Source of the DNA: Marinarcus sediminis
Lineage (GTDB): Bacteria > Campylobacterota > Campylobacteria > Campylobacterales > Arcobacteraceae
Length of the DNA: 64,000 bases
Direction of reading: 5' to 3'
Assembly: GCF_048571275.1 (NCBI RefSeq)
Contig: NZ_CP182357.1
Span: forward strand, 2,515,800-2,579,799
In this document: positions 50,822 to 60,067 of the stretch, in pieces
Numbering within the stretch: the stretch's first letter is position 1
Layout: every line of letters begins with the position of its first letter
Made by a program: the position numbers and the translations under genes
The notes under the pieces: generated by a model
The model's database searches: none
The model's input: the letters and a program-made list of their open reading frames with translations, nothing else
Told to the model about the DNA's origin: nothing

Positions 50822-53008
50822 ATGTTTAACTTTATCAAGAAAAAGATTAGTAACAAAATCATTTTTTCTTTGCTCATTCTTATGACTCTTAACAGTTTTG
50901 CTGTCATTTATTTTACAACAAAAACAGTTAATGAAAATGCTATTTTGTCAACCAAAATTAATTTAGATATGCTCAATACTGCAATGTTCCAAAGTTTGCG
51001 AAATGCAATGAACACAGGAGACCCTACTGCAATCAAAAAAGCAGAAGATGAGGCACGTTCCATTGCCGGTGTAAAAGAGCTCATTGTGGCAAAAGGTCAG
51101 CCACTTATTGAAATGTATGCACCGAACGAAAAACTCACAGAAAACAAAGATATCTTAAATGTTTTTAAATCAAAAGAGCCTGCAGTCATAGAAAACAAAG
51201 ACGATGGACACGAACTCAGAATGATTAAACCAATGATCGCAACAGAAGAGTGTCTTATGTGTCATGGGAATCAAGCTGTAGGTGACGTTATCGGAGTCAT
51301 GGATTTAACGTTTTCTCTTGGACAATCGGATGATGAACTTAGAGAGTTAACTCTTTATATCTTAGTCATTTCAACCATACTGGGATGGGTTACCATTATT
51401 CTTATACTCATTGTTGTTAAAAAAACAACCAATCCAATTATTGCTTTAAAAAATGGTTTTGAGAATCTGATTTTATCAAACGATGCCAATATAAAACTCC
51501 AAGTGACTTCAAGCGATGAAATTGGAGATGTGGCAGCACTGTTTAATCGATATATGGACAAAGTACAAGAGGGATTAAAACAAGATGAAAAAGTCATTGA
51601 AGAAGCCAATGACATTTTAGAAAAAACAGGAAACGGTTTCTTTGTATACAGTGTTAAATCAAAAGCCAATAACCCCTATGTTGAAGATTTAAAAAATAAA
51701 TTGAACAACATGATTTTAAACACAAAAGAGACTTTAGATAAAATCAATACCACCTTACGAGAATACTCTGAATCAAAATTTGATTTTCAAATAGATGATA
51801 AAGGCCTTTATGGTGATTTGGGTTCTGTGGCATCAGGAATCAAACTTGTAGGGAACAACACCTCTGAAATTTTGGCGATGATTATGAACACAGGTGATTC
51901 ACTCAATCAAAATACACAAGCCCTTTCAGATTCATCGGCAAATCTTTCAAAATCTTCAAATCAACAAGCCTCATCTTTAGAAGAGACAGCCGCAGCACTT
52001 GAAGAAATCACAGCCAATATTAAAGGCAATACGGAAGCCTCTACACAAATGGCAAAATTGGCACAGAATGTAACAAAATCTGCACAAAATGGATTAAGCC
52101 TTGCAAATGAAACAGCTCGATCTATGGATGATATTAATACGCATGTCAGCTCTATTAATGAAGCCATTGAAGTCATTGATCAAATCGCTTTCCAAACCAA
52201 TATTCTCTCTCTTAATGCAGCTGTTGAGGCAGCAACTGCAGGAGAAGCAGGAAAAGGGTTTGCCGTTGTTGCACAAGAAGTGAGAAACTTGGCTTCACGA
52301 AGTGCAGAAGCAGCTAAAGAGATTAAAGACATTGTTGAAAATGCAAGCTCAAAAGCGTTTGCAGGAAAAGAGATTTCTGCTAAGATGATTGAAGGGTATG
52401 AGGAACTTAACTCCAACATTAAAAATACCATCGATGTGATTGAAAATGTTGCCAATGCAAGTAAAGAGCAAGAGCGAGGGATTGTGCAAATCAATGATGC
52501 GGTTGCTTCTTTAGACAAAGCCACACAAGAGAATGCTACGGTTGCTGATACCATTTCTAATATGTCTGAACAAATTGCACAAATGTCAAATGCTCTTGTC
52601 ACAGCCGCTTCAAGAGCAAGCTTTTTAGAAGAATCAAGAAATAAAGTTTGCAACGTTGACTTGGTCTATGATACTGCCAAACTTAAAGTCGATATTTTAA
52701 AACTCAAAGACTCTATTTATGGTCAATTCGGATCATATGCACAGTTTACAGTAGCGCAAGACGAAGCCTTAGAAAACTGGATAGCAGCTTATGTAGAAGA
52801 GCACCCAGATACCTGTATCGAAACCATTCAAGCCTTAAAAGAGAACAATAAAAAACTCAATGAGAAATTACAACGATTGGTAAATGCAAACAGCAATAAA
52901 GAGGGGAATGACTCTTTAAATGAGAAAGCAAAAGAGGTTGAAGCAACTGCCTTGACAATATTTGGATTATTAAATACGCTAAAAGAAGAGAACTGTAAAA
53001 ATCAATAA
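50822..53008 (+). CDS. Methyl-accepting chemotaxis protein with haem-type sensor
   Basis: A 728-residue receptor. Membrane helix about 12-32, periplasmic domain about 33-178 with a c-type haem motif C-L-M-C-H at residues 144-148, second helix about 178-200, HAMP about 200-255, and a long methyl-accepting signalling coiled coil (about 370-610) with the hairpin tip IDQIAFQTNILSLNAAVEAA. The sensor resembles the DUF3365/Tll0287-type domain that binds haem. After the signalling part come about 110 extra helical residues (ALENWIAAYVEEHPD and after), placed like a CZB zinc domain but without clear ligands. It probably senses redox state, O2 or NO. Convergent with cheZ. Confidence 0.93.
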   Translation: MFNFIKKKISNKIIFSLLILMTLNSFAVIYFTTKTVNENAILSTKINLDMLNTAMFQSLRNAMNTGDPTAIKKAEDEARSIAGVKELIVAKGQPLIEMYAPNEKLTENKDILNVFKSKEPAVIENKDDGHELRMIKPMIATEECLMCHGNQAVGDVIGVMDLTFSLGQSDDELRELTLYILVISTILGWVTIILILIVVKKTTNPIIALKNGFENLILSNDANIKLQVTSSDEIGDVAALFNRYMDKVQEGLKQDEKVIEEANDILEKTGNGFFVYSVKSKANNPYVEDLKNKLNNMILNTKETLDKINTTLREYSESKFDFQIDDKGLYGDLGSVASGIKLVGNNTSEILAMIMNTGDSLNQNTQALSDSSANLSKSSNQQASSLEETAAALEEITANIKGNTEASTQMAKLAQNVTKSAQNGLSLANETARSMDDINTHVSSINEAIEVIDQIAFQTNILSLNAAVEAATAGEAGKGFAVVAQEVRNLASRSAEAAKEIKDIVENASSKAFAGKEISAKMIEGYEELNSNIKNTIDVIENVANASKEQERGIVQINDAVASLDKATQENATVADTISNMSEQIAQMSNALVTAASRASFLEESRNKVCNVDLVYDTAKLKVDILKLKDSIYGQFGSYAQFTVAQDEALENWIAAYVEEHPDTCIETIQALKENNKKLNEKLQRLVNANSNKEGNDSLNEKAKEVEATALTIFGLLNTLKEENCKNQ

Positions 53009-53010
53009 AT

Positions 53011-53034
53011 AAAGAAGAGGGAAACCTCTTTTTT
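53011..53034. terminator. Bidirectional terminator between the chemoreceptor and cheZ
   Basis: Stem AAAGAAGAGG / CCTCTTTTTT with GAAA loop (10 bp including one G-T wobble), serving both convergent genes. Confidence 0.75.
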
Positions 53035-53491
53035 ATTTCATCGAAGCGATTAACGCTTCTAACTCATCGTCTGTGACCAAATCGGAACTATTATCTCCCG
53101 CAATATGTTTTGCACTTGGTGCATACTCATTGTCATCTACAATATTCAATGTTTGATTCATTAACTTAGAGATAGAACGCATGTTATTAATTACTCGTTC
53201 AATCTTTTGTCTGTGAATGTCTTGATACTGCATGGTTGACATAATATCCATGACCACTTCATCAATGGCTTGAATATTTTTTTCTAAAGTTTCAGGTGAG
53301 CTCTTAAGTATTTGGGTAAGTGCCAAAATCGATTCCAGTTTATCAAAAATTTCTGTTGCTTTAACTTCAGACTCTTTGGTAACGCTTCCGAGTTGGTCGA
53401 CCATTTCATTGTGTGGATTGACAGGCTCTTCACAAACATCTTGTTCATCTAAATCACCTGCCATTAAAGCATCTAATTCTTCTTGTGTCAT
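53033..53491 (-). CDS. cheZ: CheZ-type CheY-phosphatase
   Basis: A 152-residue protein of the short epsilon CheZ group. The central coiled coil carries the active motif MQYQDIHRQKIERVINNM, where Gln of YQD and Gln of HRQ match the catalytic region of CheZ. The N-terminus MTQEELDALMAGD resembles the CheY-binding end of FliM/FliY, and the C-terminus VTDDELEALIASMK resembles the CheY-binding tail of enteric CheZ. It removes phosphate from CheY to end signals. Single gene, convergent with the chemoreceptor. Confidence 0.8.
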   Translation of the reverse strand: MTQEELDALMAGDLDEQDVCEEPVNPHNEMVDQLGSVTKESEVKATEIFDKLESILALTQILKSSPETLEKNIQAIDEVVMDIMSTMQYQDIHRQKIERVINNMRSISKLMNQTLNIVDDNEYAPSAKHIAGDNSSDLVTDDELEALIASMK

Positions 53492-53572
53492 TACTTCACC
53501 TTAACGAAAATTGTATGACTTTAAGTCTATCTTAAATTGACTTAATTCAAAACAAAAAATCAAACAAAATAA

Positions 53573-54634
53573 TCAATGAATCAGTTCAGAGATAAACTCC
53601 GTTGCATAAGAGCCTTTTGGCAATGAAAATGATATTTCCATCCAATTTTTATCCTCTTTGTAGTTGCTTTCAATTTCATCAGGAAAAATCCATGCAAATC
53701 GTCTTGCCCCATCTTCTGGAATTTTTACATCGAACTCTTTTTCAAATTCGTAAGCGATCCCTTCACTGATTTTGATTTTTCTTCCAGGAAGAATCCCTGT
53801 TGGGACTCTGTCTCTTTCATAAAATTTTTGAGATTCAACCTCTAAGTCTTCTACACAAAATATTTTCCCAAATGGGTAGTGACTCATCAAATCCCCAGGC
53901 AACATCTTAAAAGGGTGTTTTTGTTTTTTCATCGCTTTAACAATTTCAACAGGAAGATTTAACTTTTCACAAATGACATGGGCTTCAAACGCATCTACCA
54001 ATTTAGAGATTTCAATTCGTTTTGAAAGCCAAGCGTTGAACATATGACTTTGATAGGCATTGATGTACATTTGTTTGAGTTTTCGGTTTTTCTCTTTAAG
54101 CGTTCCATTTAAGATTTGTTCCCCTTTTTTGTAATTGTCCCCCTCAATTCCAAACCGTTGAAACCCGAAATAGTTTGGTATTCCATAACTTACAATTTGT
54201 CCTAAAACTTGTTCGATTTTTCTGGCATCGACCAAATTGACTCTTTTTAAACGAATAAAAAATTTATTCCCTTTTAAGTGCCCTATTCTGATTTTGTTGT
54301 TGTGATATGTCGTTTCTAAAATTTTAATATTAGGGTGGTTAAACTTTTCCACATTGGCAGCACATGACTTTGGCAAAGAAATCGTTTGAATGGTCATGGC
54401 ATTTTTATCTTTTAAACCTGCATAACCAATATCTCTGGCTTTACATCCCAGTTGTTCTGAAAAAATTTGTTGCGCATCCCACGTGGTCAGCTCTTTTTTT
54501 CTGAATTTAATGATAAGGTGTTCACCCTCACCACTGAACTCATACAATGGAATTTCAGTTACCACGAAATCCTCTTTGGTTTGTTTAAATAACACATCAA
54601 TTTTTGAGTGGTTTAAGTAGTATTGTTTATTCAT
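53573..54634 (-). CDS. truD: tRNA pseudouridine(13) synthase
   Basis: Makes pseudouridine at tRNA-Glu position 13. 353 residues; the catalytic Asp is in YAGLKDKNAMT, and the TRUD insertion (about 150-270) is present. The ATG at 54634 overlaps the thiL stop as TAATG; an upstream extension is rejected. Confident. Confidence 0.94.
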   Translation of the reverse strand: MNKQYYLNHSKIDVLFKQTKEDFVVTEIPLYEFSGEGEHLIIKFRKKELTTWDAQQIFSEQLGCKARDIGYAGLKDKNAMTIQTISLPKSCAANVEKFNHPNIKILETTYHNNKIRIGHLKGNKFFIRLKRVNLVDARKIEQVLGQIVSYGIPNYFGFQRFGIEGDNYKKGEQILNGTLKEKNRKLKQMYINAYQSHMFNAWLSKRIEISKLVDAFEAHVICEKLNLPVEIVKAMKKQKHPFKMLPGDLMSHYPFGKIFCVEDLEVESQKFYERDRVPTGILPGRKIKISEGIAYEFEKEFDVKIPEDGARRFAWIFPDEIESNYKEDKNWMEISFSLPKGSYATEFISELIH

Positions 54635-55455
54635 TAAAAATGGTGTCCCTTGCATTTACATTCATATAAACCTTCTATAGTTTTGGCAAATATGTTTAAT
54701 TTTACATCGTGTTCTTGCGCTATTTTTTCAATTTTACTTCGGTGTTGTTCATCAAACGTAAAAAGCAGTTCATACTCTTCACCTGAGCATCCTATTTCAG
54801 TGGGAATCTCTTCAAAAAATTCAAAACTTACATTGTTGGCTTTTGAGAGCCGTTCACACTCAAAAAAGAGGCCATCTGAAATATCCAATGCACTGTTAAT
54901 GTATTTTGAAACTTCATAAAAAAACGTGGCATTGAGTTTCGGTTGAATAAATTTTGAGTTCTTAGAGAGGGTTTTGCCTTTTAAAAGTTTATCCAAATCT
55001 TTTTTGCAACTTCCCAACTCTCCCGTGTAACAGACCAAGTTACCCTCTTTTGTGCCTGTTCGTAAAACAGGGTGTTTGCTCTTAGAGATAATTGTAACAG
55101 AAATATCTAGTTTTTCATTACAAATGGTGTCCCCACCGATGATTTGAACCTTATATTTTTTAGCCACTTTTTTAAAGCCAGAAGCGAGTTCATCCAAATC
55201 TTTCAAATTGTAGTATTTGGGAATTGCCACCGTTAAAAGGGCATACTTCGGTATGGCATTCATGGCAATGGCATCCGAAATATTGACCAACATCGCTTTT
55301 TTTGCAATCTGTTTTAAACTCATCCACTCTCTTTTGAAATGTACATTTTCAAAAAAAGCATCGGTGCTGTAAACATATGAGCCTACAACTGCCCCATCAT
55401 CGCCAATAAATTTAGAGTCTGAAAATTGTTTTATAAAATACTCTTCTTTGTTCAT
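54634..55455 (-). CDS. thiL: Thiamine-monophosphate kinase
   Basis: Phosphorylates thiamine monophosphate to the active diphosphate. 273 residues (ATG at 55455). Marks: FIGDDGAVVG, VNISDAIAMNA, QIIGGDTI and the late ALDISDGLFFE. Coupled to truD through TAATG. Confidence 0.92.
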   Translation of the reverse strand: MNKEEYFIKQFSDSKFIGDDGAVVGSYVYSTDAFFENVHFKREWMSLKQIAKKAMLVNISDAIAMNAIPKYALLTVAIPKYYNLKDLDELASGFKKVAKKYKVQIIGGDTICNEKLDISVTIISKSKHPVLRTGTKEGNLVCYTGELGSCKKDLDKLLKGKTLSKNSKFIQPKLNATFFYEVSKYINSALDISDGLFFECERLSKANNVSFEFFEEIPTEIGCSGEEYELLFTFDEQHRSKIEKIAQEHDVKLNIFAKTIEGLYECKCKGHHF

Positions 55456-55547
55456 GCGCAATTATATCCAATGTAACTAAAAATTAGTTCAATCTTTTTA
55501 TCTCTATTCATCACATTTTGCTGATTTTTTTCTTAAAAATATCTTTT

Positions 55548-55564
55548 AGGATAAAATTTATCCT
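55548..55564. promoter_or_regulatory. Palindrome upstream of superoxide reductase
   Basis: Perfect 8-bp arms AGGATAAA / TTTATCCT around one central A, 23 bp before the -10 and just upstream of the -35 position. It resembles an operator. No match to the consensus of a known regulator is certain. Confidence 0.45.
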
Positions 55565-55586
55565 CTTTTATTTAAAAAAGTTATTG

Positions 55587-55592
55587 TATAAT
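55587..55592 (+). promoter_or_regulatory. -10 of the superoxide reductase gene
   Basis: TATAAT, 29 nt before the start codon, which is preceded by AGGAG. Confidence 0.55.
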
Positions 55593-55621
55593 TGTTTCAC
55601 TTTAAAATTTAGGAGAAAAAC

Positions 55622-56002
55622 ATGCCAAAAATTAATAGATATGTTGACATTGATACTGTTGAGAGAGAAGCTAAGAAAGATTATATTGACAGACATTCAC
55701 CGTTTATTCACTGTGAATCAACTGCAACAAAAGGTACTGCATTTGCAGTAACAGTTAAAATGGGAAATGAGTATTCTCATCCAGACGATTTTGATCACTA
55801 TATTTCAAGCATTTCACTTTTCAATGGAGAAACACTATTGGCAAAAGCTGAATTTATGGCGGGGGCATTAGGGAATGAAAAAGGACATCAAACGGTTACT
55901 TTTAACATTGTTCCAACAGGAAAATTAAATCTTGTTGCTCACTCATACTGTACAAAACATGGCGTTTGGGAATCAGACCCAGTTGTCGTTACTGTGAACT
56001 AA
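55622..56002 (+). CDS. Superoxide reductase (neelaredoxin type)
   Basis: A 126-residue desulfoferrodoxin-family protein lacking the small rubredoxin-like centre. The iron ligands are visible: His in RHSPFI, His in YSHPDD, His in DHYISSI, and Cys plus His in SYCTKHGVW. It reduces superoxide to peroxide using electrons from rubredoxin or similar. AGGAG precedes the ATG. Single gene with its own promoter, palindrome and terminator. A SoxZ-like reading of the fold was considered, but the five metal ligands decide. Confidence 0.9.
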   Translation: MPKINRYVDIDTVEREAKKDYIDRHSPFIHCESTATKGTAFAVTVKMGNEYSHPDDFDHYISSISLFNGETLLAKAEFMAGALGNEKGHQTVTFNIVPTGKLNLVAHSYCTKHGVWESDPVVVTVN

Positions 56003-56020
56003 GTCATATTGATTAAAATG

Positions 56021-56058
56021 AAAAAGGCTAAGAGTTAAAAAACTCTTAGCCTTTTTTT
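56021..56058. terminator. Terminator after superoxide reductase
   Basis: Perfect 16-bp stem AAAAAGGCTAAGAGTT / AACTCTTAGCCTTTTT with loop AAAA, T-run on both strands, also serving the convergent ppnP. Confidence 0.85.
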
Positions 56059-56079
56059 ATCTTTTGTGAAAATAAAATA

Positions 56080-56391
56080 TTATTTAACAAATGAACAACA
56101 ATAATCTACCAATGAAATGATTTTTATTTTAAATTTTGAATTGGCAGGCACTTCAAAAACACCTGGTGCAACCACTTTTTTCCAACCCTCAGCTGGAACT
56201 TTATACTCAAGTTCACCGGAGTTAATCTCCATAATCTCTTTATGAACCGTATTGAATTTGTACTCACCTGGTAACATTATCCCCAATGTTTTTCGGCTAC
56301 CATCTTCAAACTCTAAACTTCTGCTTGTGACGTTTCCTTCAAAATAGATATTTGCACATTTGTTGATTGAAACATTTTTAAAATCTGGCAT
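56080..56391 (-). CDS. ppnP: Pyrimidine/purine nucleoside phosphorylase (UPF0345)
   Basis: A 103-residue cupin, formerly DUF1255/YaiE: NIYFEGNVTSRSLEFEDGS, LGIMLPGEYKFNT and the end EVPANSKFKIKI match the family. It cleaves nucleosides with phosphate in nucleotide salvage. Convergent with the superoxide reductase gene. Confidence 0.92.
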   Translation of the reverse strand: MPDFKNVSINKCANIYFEGNVTSRSLEFEDGSRKTLGIMLPGEYKFNTVHKEIMEINSGELEYKVPAEGWKKVVAPGVFEVPANSKFKIKIISLVDYCCSFVK

Positions 56392-56600
56392 ATATACCCC
56401 TTGTATATTTAAAATCTTGTGATAATATCATAACAATTATTATTATACTATATAACATTATACTATATTTTCTTATTGGATAAAATATTAGCAATTTTTG
56501 CACTCATTAAATTCCCTTTTTTGAAATTTTAAGTTTCATTTTGAAACTGCATAACTCCAAATTTTTTCAAAAAAAAAGCAAACCAGCAGATTATATTTGT

Positions 56601-56606
56601 TATAAT
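56601..56606 (+). promoter_or_regulatory. -10 of the acidic-protein/recO operon
   Basis: TATAAT preceded by TTTGT, 26 nt before the start of the small acidic gene. AAGGAT serves as ribosome binding site. Confidence 0.45.
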
Positions 56607-56632
56607 CAAACTCATCATCACAAGGATACCCC

Positions 56633-56890
56633 ATGACTCTACAAGAGAAACTCACGAACTTAATTCATAATGAAGTTTTACCCGATATTGAAGACTATTT
56701 AGATGAACTCTTTGACCTTATTGCTTCTAAAAAAGGAACCAAAGAGACCAAAGAAGAAGTCGCTTACATGCAAGAGATGCAAACAGAGTTCAACGAACTT
56801 CTACAAGAGTTAGAAGAGGGTGAAATCAGCGATGAAGAAGCCCAAGAGATTATTGATGAAATTATTGATATGAAAAGCCTAAAAGAGTAA
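56633..56890 (+). CDS. Small acidic helical protein (paralogue of the gene at 44108)
   Basis: 85 residues, strongly acidic and helical. It shares with the protein at 44108 the segments LPDIEDYLDELFDLI versus IPEVEEYLEDLFKLL and ISDEEAQEIIDEIID versus MSDKEYQEVYDKIMD. No catalytic motif. Its stop TAA is directly followed by the recO ATG, so the two are one operon and may work together. Function unknown. Confidence 0.8.
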   Translation: MTLQEKLTNLIHNEVLPDIEDYLDELFDLIASKKGTKETKEEVAYMQEMQTEFNELLQELEEGEISDEEAQEIIDEIIDMKSLKE

Positions 56891-57508
56891 ATGCAAGGGT
56901 ATATTATTGATGTTAAAAATGTCAGAGATGATGATTTAATTGTTACAATTTTAAGTGCAGACAATCTCTATACCACCTATCGGTTTTATGGGGCACGTCA
57001 CTCTATAATTAACATCGGTTATAAAATAGATTTTGAACTTGAAAACAATTTCAAAACGACCATCCCTCGACTCAAAGAGGTCATCCAGTTGGGTTTTAAT
57101 TGGATACTTGAGCGTGAAAAACTCTACTGTTGGCAGCGTTACATCAAACTCTTCTATCCCCACTTAAAAGAGGTCGAAAGCATCGACGATTTTTATTTCC
57201 AGCTTTTAGATGAAACCGTTCATAAAATGATCAAACAAAATCCCAAAAGAGCCATCATAGAGAGTTACATCAAACTTTTAGATTATGAAGGAAGATTGCA
57301 CAAAGAGTATGAGTGCTTATTGTGCGAACAAAAAATTGAGCATGAAATCAGTTTGGTCAGAAGTTTCCTTCCCACACACCCTTCATGTTCATACAGCAAA
57401 AAGTTTAAAATGACTCAAATTGAAGAGCTCTTTGGTGAATACTCTTTGCTTAATTTTGAAGACGATGAAGTAGAATATATCTGGAACATTCTACTTCAAG
57501 GCTTATGA
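56891..57508 (+). CDS. recO: Recombination protein RecO (short epsilon type)
   Basis: A 205-residue protein with an OB-like start (MQGYIIDVKNVRDDDLIVTIL), a basic helical middle and a single cysteine pair (YECLLCEQKI), as in the reduced RecO of this phylum. It loads RecA through RecR onto gaps. The start follows the stop of the acidic protein without a gap. Convergent with the large Cache-CheW gene. Confidence 0.85.
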   Translation: MQGYIIDVKNVRDDDLIVTILSADNLYTTYRFYGARHSIINIGYKIDFELENNFKTTIPRLKEVIQLGFNWILEREKLYCWQRYIKLFYPHLKEVESIDDFYFQLLDETVHKMIKQNPKRAIIESYIKLLDYEGRLHKEYECLLCEQKIEHEISLVRSFLPTHPSCSYSKKFKMTQIEELFGEYSLLNFEDDEVEYIWNILLQGL

Positions 57509-60067
57509 TTATTTGGTTAAATTGTCTTTTAACTTTTTAATGTCTAAGACAGATAAAAGTTTATTGTATTTGATATTTTCCAAAGGAGTTACAATGCTCG
57601 TAATCAAGCTTGATTTACCTAAAATATGGTTATCAATACTCTTAATTCTGCTTTGTGCCACCTCTGGAATATCGCCTAAAGAGTTGACCAATATTCCAAT
57701 ATAGTGTTCACTTTTTTCATCAAAGTTTTTTACAATAACAATCTCTTTATACTTCTCTTCTTGTTGTGATTCTTCAATAAATGACTTTATATCAATGACA
57801 GCCACTGCTTTGTTTTCATATACTACAGTGCCTTTAAAATGGTGATTGTTGTTCAATGTTGGGGAGAGATTCATTTTCTCAATGCCCACAGTTTCTATCA
57901 CATCTTCAATATGGACCCCAAGCCATTTTCCCCCAATAAAAAAAGTTGCCAACTCTTTGGTGTTTTCATGAGTCATAGAAGGTCTCTCTGTAAAAATTTC
58001 TCTCTCATTACTGATTTTAAGATCACCCGAACTGAGGTATGAGAAAAAGATTGCATAAACATCATTCTCATATCCATCACTTGTTTTATACTCTCTGTAC
58101 CCTTGAGAACACTTTATGCCTAGGGCATAATATTTATTGTCATAGACAATAATTTCACTGTGTGATTCTCCATGTTGAAGGTTGAAAAACTTCTCATTTA
58201 AAGGCAGAATTTCTCCCACTTTTAAATGGGGATTTGAACTAGAGATGATCATTTTATCTTTATTGGTATACACACCAAATATTTCAGAACTTTTAGCCGC
58301 ATCAAAACCAGGAATTGACTCTTCAATCATGGCTTTAAACTCAATACGTGAATCAAAAACCACTCCAATTCCCCCTACACTTTTTTCTTCATTTTGAATG
58401 GATGCATAATAGACATAGGTATAGTCATCATCATAGAGTTTTGTTTTATTGAATTTGGATACAAAGTAATCGTTTGAACCTTTTAATTCATGGGTCTGTT
58501 TTATAATATTAGAGCCCAATTGTTTCCCAATAAAACCTTTGTATTTGTCGTTTGATACCGCAAGAATAAAACCATTGTTATCATAAACAAACAAATTGCT
58601 GTAGACCGTATATAAACTGTTGATATATTTTAATATCTTTTCTATCCTATCATGAGCATTCTCATCCAATTCATTTGAAGAGAGTATCTTTTTAAAATCA
58701 TTCGTTAATGCCCACCATCTGCAATCGTTTGCTCTTTCATACAAATTTCTGTCCATAATATCTACCATCAAAGAAGCGATATATGCACTGTTATTTAAAA
58801 TAATGGTTTTCGTTAAATTGGCAATAGACAGATCAAAAATCTTTTTGGTTTTTTCTCCCGTTGAGCTGATTTCGCTCAACAATGCTCTGGAAAAATTTCT
58901 GTTGCTGTTATCCGAACAATTTTTATTGATATTTCCATTCCAAACGAGTCGATTAAGATTGCTTTGAATTTTATTGGCACTGAGGGGTATTTTTTTTAAT
59001 TCATCGTTAAAGCCTTGCCCCTCTTGCAAAATGGCAAGTAAAATATTTTGATTGATATTCATATGATCTTCTGATTGCACAAAAGCATAATCAATGGGTA
59101 TCATTATGTGTCCATACCACTCTTGCCCCATATAACCTTGATAGCCATTGGTTCTGCATGTTTTTGCCAAATAATCTCGTCCCCCAAAAGAGATGACTTG
59201 ATACTTCTCATTTAATTTAAAACTTAACTTGGTCCCTAATCGAATATGATCCGTATCACTGCTGGCAATGACCAAGCCATCTTTATCCAAAATGGTTAAA
59301 CACTCTTTGTTGTTGACGTTGACCAAGTTACCAAAAATGCTTTTCATCTCATCTTTAAATCTGAAACAAAGCGATAATATACCAATGGTTTTACTCTGTG
59401 CAGAATCAGACTCTTTAACGGGCATTGTATAGACAAGACTCTTTTCTCGATTGGGGATAAAATCATGATATTTGAATGTTTCAATGTAATCTTCATGACA
59501 ATTTAACGCATAGGTAATCACTTCATCTTTTGATTTTTCAATTCTGTTTTCATTGTCCAATTGAACCAAAATATTTCCATGAATATCCATAAGCACAATA
59601 TTGTAATAGACACTGTATTTTTGAATATACTCTTTAAATCGTTGCTCAATTGTTTTTACTTTTTCAAGATAAGAAGAGCTGTATTTTGTATTATTTTCAA
59701 GTAAAAAATTTCTGATATCTTGATCAGTAGATAAAAATCCAATGTCAGCTGTTCTTTCAAACAGATTACGAATAAGAATATCAATGGAAATTTGTGCTTT
59801 AAATTTCATCTCACGAGTGGTTTTTTCTAGCACTTCAGAACTCAAATGATTCAACAAAGTAGAGGTCAAATCTAAAAAATTATTTTTTGTCTCATTGATA
59901 TTAGTGCTGCTGTTTCCAAAGTGACTTAAAAGCGCTAAGTTGTCCCAACTTTTAGCTAAAGAGACCAACTCTTCTCGATACTCTTCAACCAAATCCATGT
60001 GTTTAATAAATTTTGCAATATTTGCATCTATATCGACACCTTTGTAATGTATTGTATTGTTCATCAT
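57509..60067 (-). CDS. Soluble double-sensor protein with C-terminal CheW domain
   Basis: An 852-residue protein without signal peptide or membrane segment. Two similar sensor modules follow each other (about 85-370 and 400-690): each opens with a helix ending in RNLFERTADIGFLSTD or DRNLYERANDCRWWALT, then a Cache/PAS-like strand set (YNIVLMDIHGNILVQ; YSNLFVYDNNGFILAV) and a second strand set (CLTILDKDGLVIASS; GVYTNKDKMIISSS). Residues about 715-850 are a CheW domain (FFIGGKWLGVHIEDVIETVG, GTVVYENKAVAVIDI). I infer a cytosolic scaffold that couples a ligand signal to CheA. Start at either of two tandem ATGs. Confidence 0.85.
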   Translation of the reverse strand: MMNNTIHYKGVDIDANIAKFIKHMDLVEEYREELVSLAKSWDNLALLSHFGNSSTNINETKNNFLDLTSTLLNHLSSEVLEKTTREMKFKAQISIDILIRNLFERTADIGFLSTDQDIRNFLLENNTKYSSSYLEKVKTIEQRFKEYIQKYSVYYNIVLMDIHGNILVQLDNENRIEKSKDEVITYALNCHEDYIETFKYHDFIPNREKSLVYTMPVKESDSAQSKTIGILSLCFRFKDEMKSIFGNLVNVNNKECLTILDKDGLVIASSDTDHIRLGTKLSFKLNEKYQVISFGGRDYLAKTCRTNGYQGYMGQEWYGHIMIPIDYAFVQSEDHMNINQNILLAILQEGQGFNDELKKIPLSANKIQSNLNRLVWNGNINKNCSDNSNRNFSRALLSEISSTGEKTKKIFDLSIANLTKTIILNNSAYIASLMVDIMDRNLYERANDCRWWALTNDFKKILSSNELDENAHDRIEKILKYINSLYTVYSNLFVYDNNGFILAVSNDKYKGFIGKQLGSNIIKQTHELKGSNDYFVSKFNKTKLYDDDYTYVYYASIQNEEKSVGGIGVVFDSRIEFKAMIEESIPGFDAAKSSEIFGVYTNKDKMIISSSNPHLKVGEILPLNEKFFNLQHGESHSEIIVYDNKYYALGIKCSQGYREYKTSDGYENDVYAIFFSYLSSGDLKISNEREIFTERPSMTHENTKELATFFIGGKWLGVHIEDVIETVGIEKMNLSPTLNNNHHFKGTVVYENKAVAVIDIKSFIEESQQEEKYKEIVIVKNFDEKSEHYIGILVNSLGDIPEVAQSRIKSIDNHILGKSSLITSIVTPLENIKYNKLLSVLDIKKLKDNLTK

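Noticed and set aside
52180..52653. A 157-residue antisense frame inside the chemoreceptor gene
   Set aside because: A shadow of the alanine/glutamate-rich signalling region; no ribosome binding site and no independent support.
55622..56002. SoxZ-like sulfur-oxidation protein
   Set aside because: The fold length is similar, but the pattern of four His and one Cys (with YCTKHG) is that of superoxide reductase, and no soxY gene is beside it.
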